This document shows, piece by piece, positions 5,409 to 6,664 of a stretch of 6,664 nucleotides of DNA (position 1 is the stretch's first letter; each line of letters opens with the position of its first letter). The notes under the pieces are model-generated. The model did not search any database and was not told the origin of the DNA. It worked only from the letters and a program-made list of their open reading frames with translations. Where the stretch lies: NCBI GenBank assembly GCA_023425455.1, contig JAFACP010000456.1:1-6664 (forward strand). The letters run 5' to 3'. A program made the translations under genes and the position numbers. This stretch comes from Pseudomonadota bacterium (lineage in GTDB: Bacteria; Pseudomonadota; Gammaproteobacteria; Enterobacterales; Enterobacteriaceae).

Positions 5409-5795
5409 TTGGCGAAAAACGTGATCCCTCGCAAATTTGCATTATCCTTTTTAAACGTCTTTTATGGCTATAACCGCCCGGGGGCGAAAGCGTCAAATGC
5501 GGTGCGTGAAAGCTTTGTTGCGCAAGGACTTCAGGGGTCTGTAAAAGCGCTTTATGACTGTATCGAAGCGTTTTCGCAAACCGATCTGCGCGGCGATCTG
5601 AAAAAAATGACCATCCCAACGCTGGTGATCCACGGCGATGACGATCAAATCGTGCCGTTTGACACCTGCGGGCGAGTGGCGGCAGAGATATTGCCTGATG
5701 CCCGGCTGAAGGTTTACCCCGGTGGTTCGCACGGTATCTGCACGACCCATAAGCAGCAGATAAACGAGGATTTACTGCAATTTATTCAGTCCTAA
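5409..5795 (+). pseudogene. C-terminal remnant of an alpha/beta hydrolase (arylesterase/chloroperoxidase type)
   Basis: The frame encodes about 128 residues matching the second half of non-heme chloroperoxidase/arylesterase-type alpha/beta hydrolases, which normally have about 270. FYGYNRPGAK (18-27) belongs to the end of the cap region. IPTLVIHGDDDQIVPF (69-84) carries the catalytic aspartate and YPGGSHGICTTH (103-114) the catalytic histidine. The N-terminal half, with the oxyanion region and the nucleophile-elbow serine, is missing. The nearest start is a TTG at 5409 with no ribosome site, and the frame is closed by TGA at 5370-5372. The break falls next to the rnk promoter, so a deletion probably removed the front of the gene and stopped at rnk control DNA. 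The 3' part has no internal stops or frameshifts, so the loss looks recent or the fragment is tolerated. An intact activity is very unlikely. Confidence 0.8.
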
Positions 5796-5883
5796 TTTCC
5801 GGCGGATTGCGTTACGCTGATGGTCCTGAATCAGGGCAATGAGCGAAACGTTATTCGTATCGTCCCACCAGTGAGAACACCAC

Positions 5884-6501
5884 ATGTACTTCTATCAACC
5901 GTCTCAGGGGCACGGCCTGCCGCATGACCCGCTAAATGCCATTATTGGCCCACGACCTATCGGCTGGATCTCCTCCTGTAATCAAGCCGGGCAGCACAAT
6001 CTTGCGCCCTACAGCTTTTTCAACTGTTTTAACTACCGCCCGCCGATCATCGGGTTTTCCAGCAACGGCTGGAAAGACAGTGTGCGTAATATTGTTGAAA
6101 CCGGCGAGTTTGTCTGGAACCTCGCGACGCGCTCGCTGGCCGGGGCGATGAATCAGACGTCCGCCTCGCTTGCGCCCGGTGAGGATGAATTTGCCTTTGC
6201 CGGCCTGACGCCATCTGCAAGCCAGCTTGTGCGGGCACCACGGGTGTCGGAAAGCCCGGTGAACTTTGAGTGTCGTCTGTCGCAGTGTATCCAGCTGACG
6301 GGCGCTGACGGGACGCCAGTGGAAACCTGGCTGGTGCTCGGTGAAGTGGTCGGGGTACACATTGCCGATTCGCTGCTGGAGGAGGGCGTCTATCAGACCG
6401 CCAGAGCGCAGCCGATACTGCGGGCTGGCGGTCCGACGGCCTATTACGGCATTAGCGATGAGCACCGTTTCGATCTGGTGCGTCCGGGGGCGGGTCAGTA
6501 G
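5884..6501 (+). CDS. Flavin reductase family protein (DIM6/NTAB, FMN-binding split barrel)
   Basis: An intact 205-residue protein of the flavin reductase-like/flavoredoxin family (COG1853). Visible family segments are PRPIGWISS (23-31), HNLAPYSFFNCFNYRPP (38-54), which lines the FMN site, and KDSVRNIVETGEFVWNLAT (64-82), followed by DEFAFAGLTPS (101-111) and the C-terminal YYGIS (187-191). Members bind FMN and either reduce flavin with NAD(P)H or act as uncharacterised flavoproteins; the substrate cannot be told from sequence. The ATG at 5884 has only a weak GTGAG upstream (5871-5875). It lies 88 bases after the broken hydrolase on the same strand, so the two may once have formed an operon. 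Its stop codon overlaps the end of rna on the other strand by 7 bases. No transmembrane or signal segment is seen. Confidence 0.88.
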   Translation: MYFYQPSQGHGLPHDPLNAIIGPRPIGWISSCNQAGQHNLAPYSFFNCFNYRPPIIGFSSNGWKDSVRNIVETGEFVWNLATRSLAGAMNQTSASLAPGEDEFAFAGLTPSASQLVRAPRVSESPVNFECRLSQCIQLTGADGTPVETWLVLGEVVGVHIADSLLEEGVYQTARAQPILRAGGPTAYYGISDEHRFDLVRPGAGQ

Positions 6502-6664
6502 CCGGCCTGGTCGATCGTAAACTGTTTGCCGCAGTTGCCCGGGTGTGGCTGCGGCGCAAAAGAGGCCGGAGAGAGCGGCTGGTTAATGGTCGTGGCTTTC
6601 AGCGAGATCTGTATTTCGGTCAGATAGGCCGGGTTGCCGCTACAGGTAAGTTTGATGGCCCTGA
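6495..6664 (-). CDS. rna: Ribonuclease I, C-terminal end (partial)
   Basis: The last 55 residues of RNase I read from the right edge of the window to a TGA at 6495-6497. KLTCSGNPAYLTEIQIS and the ending PQPHPGNCGKQFTIDQAGY match the C-terminus of E. coli RNase I, including two cysteines (fragment residues 7 and 44) expected in disulfides of this periplasmic T2-family enzyme. RNase I degrades RNA non-specifically to nucleoside 3'-phosphates via cyclic intermediates. The catalytic histidines and signal peptide lie outside the window. In E. coli rna lies next to rnk on the same strand; here about 1.2 kb of plus-strand DNA separates them. No terminator is visible directly after its stop, since it runs into the flavin reductase gene. 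Confidence 0.93.
   Translation of the reverse strand, partial: RAIKLTCSGNPAYLTEIQISLKATTINQPLSPASFAPQPHPGNCGKQFTIDQAGY

Noticed and set aside
5032..5424. 130-codon plus-strand ORF across the start of rnk and its promoter
   Set aside because: Mostly antisense to rnk, then runs through non-coding leader DNA, and has no recognisable protein family.
5932..6465. 177-codon minus-strand ORF opposite the flavin reductase
   Set aside because: The plus-strand frame carries clear family motifs; the antisense frame has none and no ribosome site.

Overview
The window is chromosomal DNA of an enterobacterium (family Enterobacteriaceae) close to, but not identical with, Escherichia coli. YbdL, AhpC, AhpF, UspG, Rnk and the end of RNase I can all be read in the E. 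coli order (ybdL, ahpC, ahpF, uspG, rnk, rna), with the family's usual lengths and near-identical motifs. The differences from the K-12 layout (recalled, not searched) are that ybdM, ybdN, ybdO and dsbG are absent between ybdL and ahpC, ybdR is absent between uspG and rnk, and a flavin-reductase gene plus a broken hydrolase gene sit between rnk and rna. This fits an Enterobacter/Klebsiella/Kosakonia-type relative; the species cannot be fixed by eye.

Layout, left to right. Positions 1-93 hold two tandem MetJ boxes and a sigma70-like promoter in front of ybdL (94-1254, +), a PLP aminotransferase of methionine metabolism. The 367-base gap 1255-1621 holds a row of five hairpins ending in a Rho-independent terminator (1321-1476), possibly a small RNA or a long structured 3' UTR, and then the ahpC promoter region. 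ahpC (1622-2185, +) and ahpF (2430-3995, +) encode the two-part alkyl hydroperoxide reductase. They are separated by 244 bases with a palindromic repeat-like element, a terminator and a further hairpin. A strong terminator closes ahpF.

On the minus strand, read right to left, are rnk (4842-5252), an unrecognised 29-residue single-pass membrane protein gene (4614-4703) and uspG (4060-4488), which converges on ahpF. rnk has an informative upstream region: a CRP-like site at about -42, a good sigma70 promoter, and a U-tailed hairpin directly after the predicted start of transcription. This matches the premature terminator known as the Enterobacteria rnk leader.

On the plus strand, 5409-5795 is the C-terminal half of an arylesterase/chloroperoxidase-type alpha/beta hydrolase without its nucleophile, so a pseudogene. 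5884-6501 is an intact DIM6/NTAB-type flavin reductase whose stop codon overlaps the end of rna, which runs off the right edge on the minus strand.

The protein-coding genes are ordinary housekeeping and stress genes: peroxide detoxification (AhpCF), stress response (UspG), nucleotide and RNA metabolism (Rnk, RNase I) and methionine metabolism (YbdL). No mobile element, CRISPR array or defence system is visible. The items worth attention are the regulatory and RNA structures and the small membrane protein.
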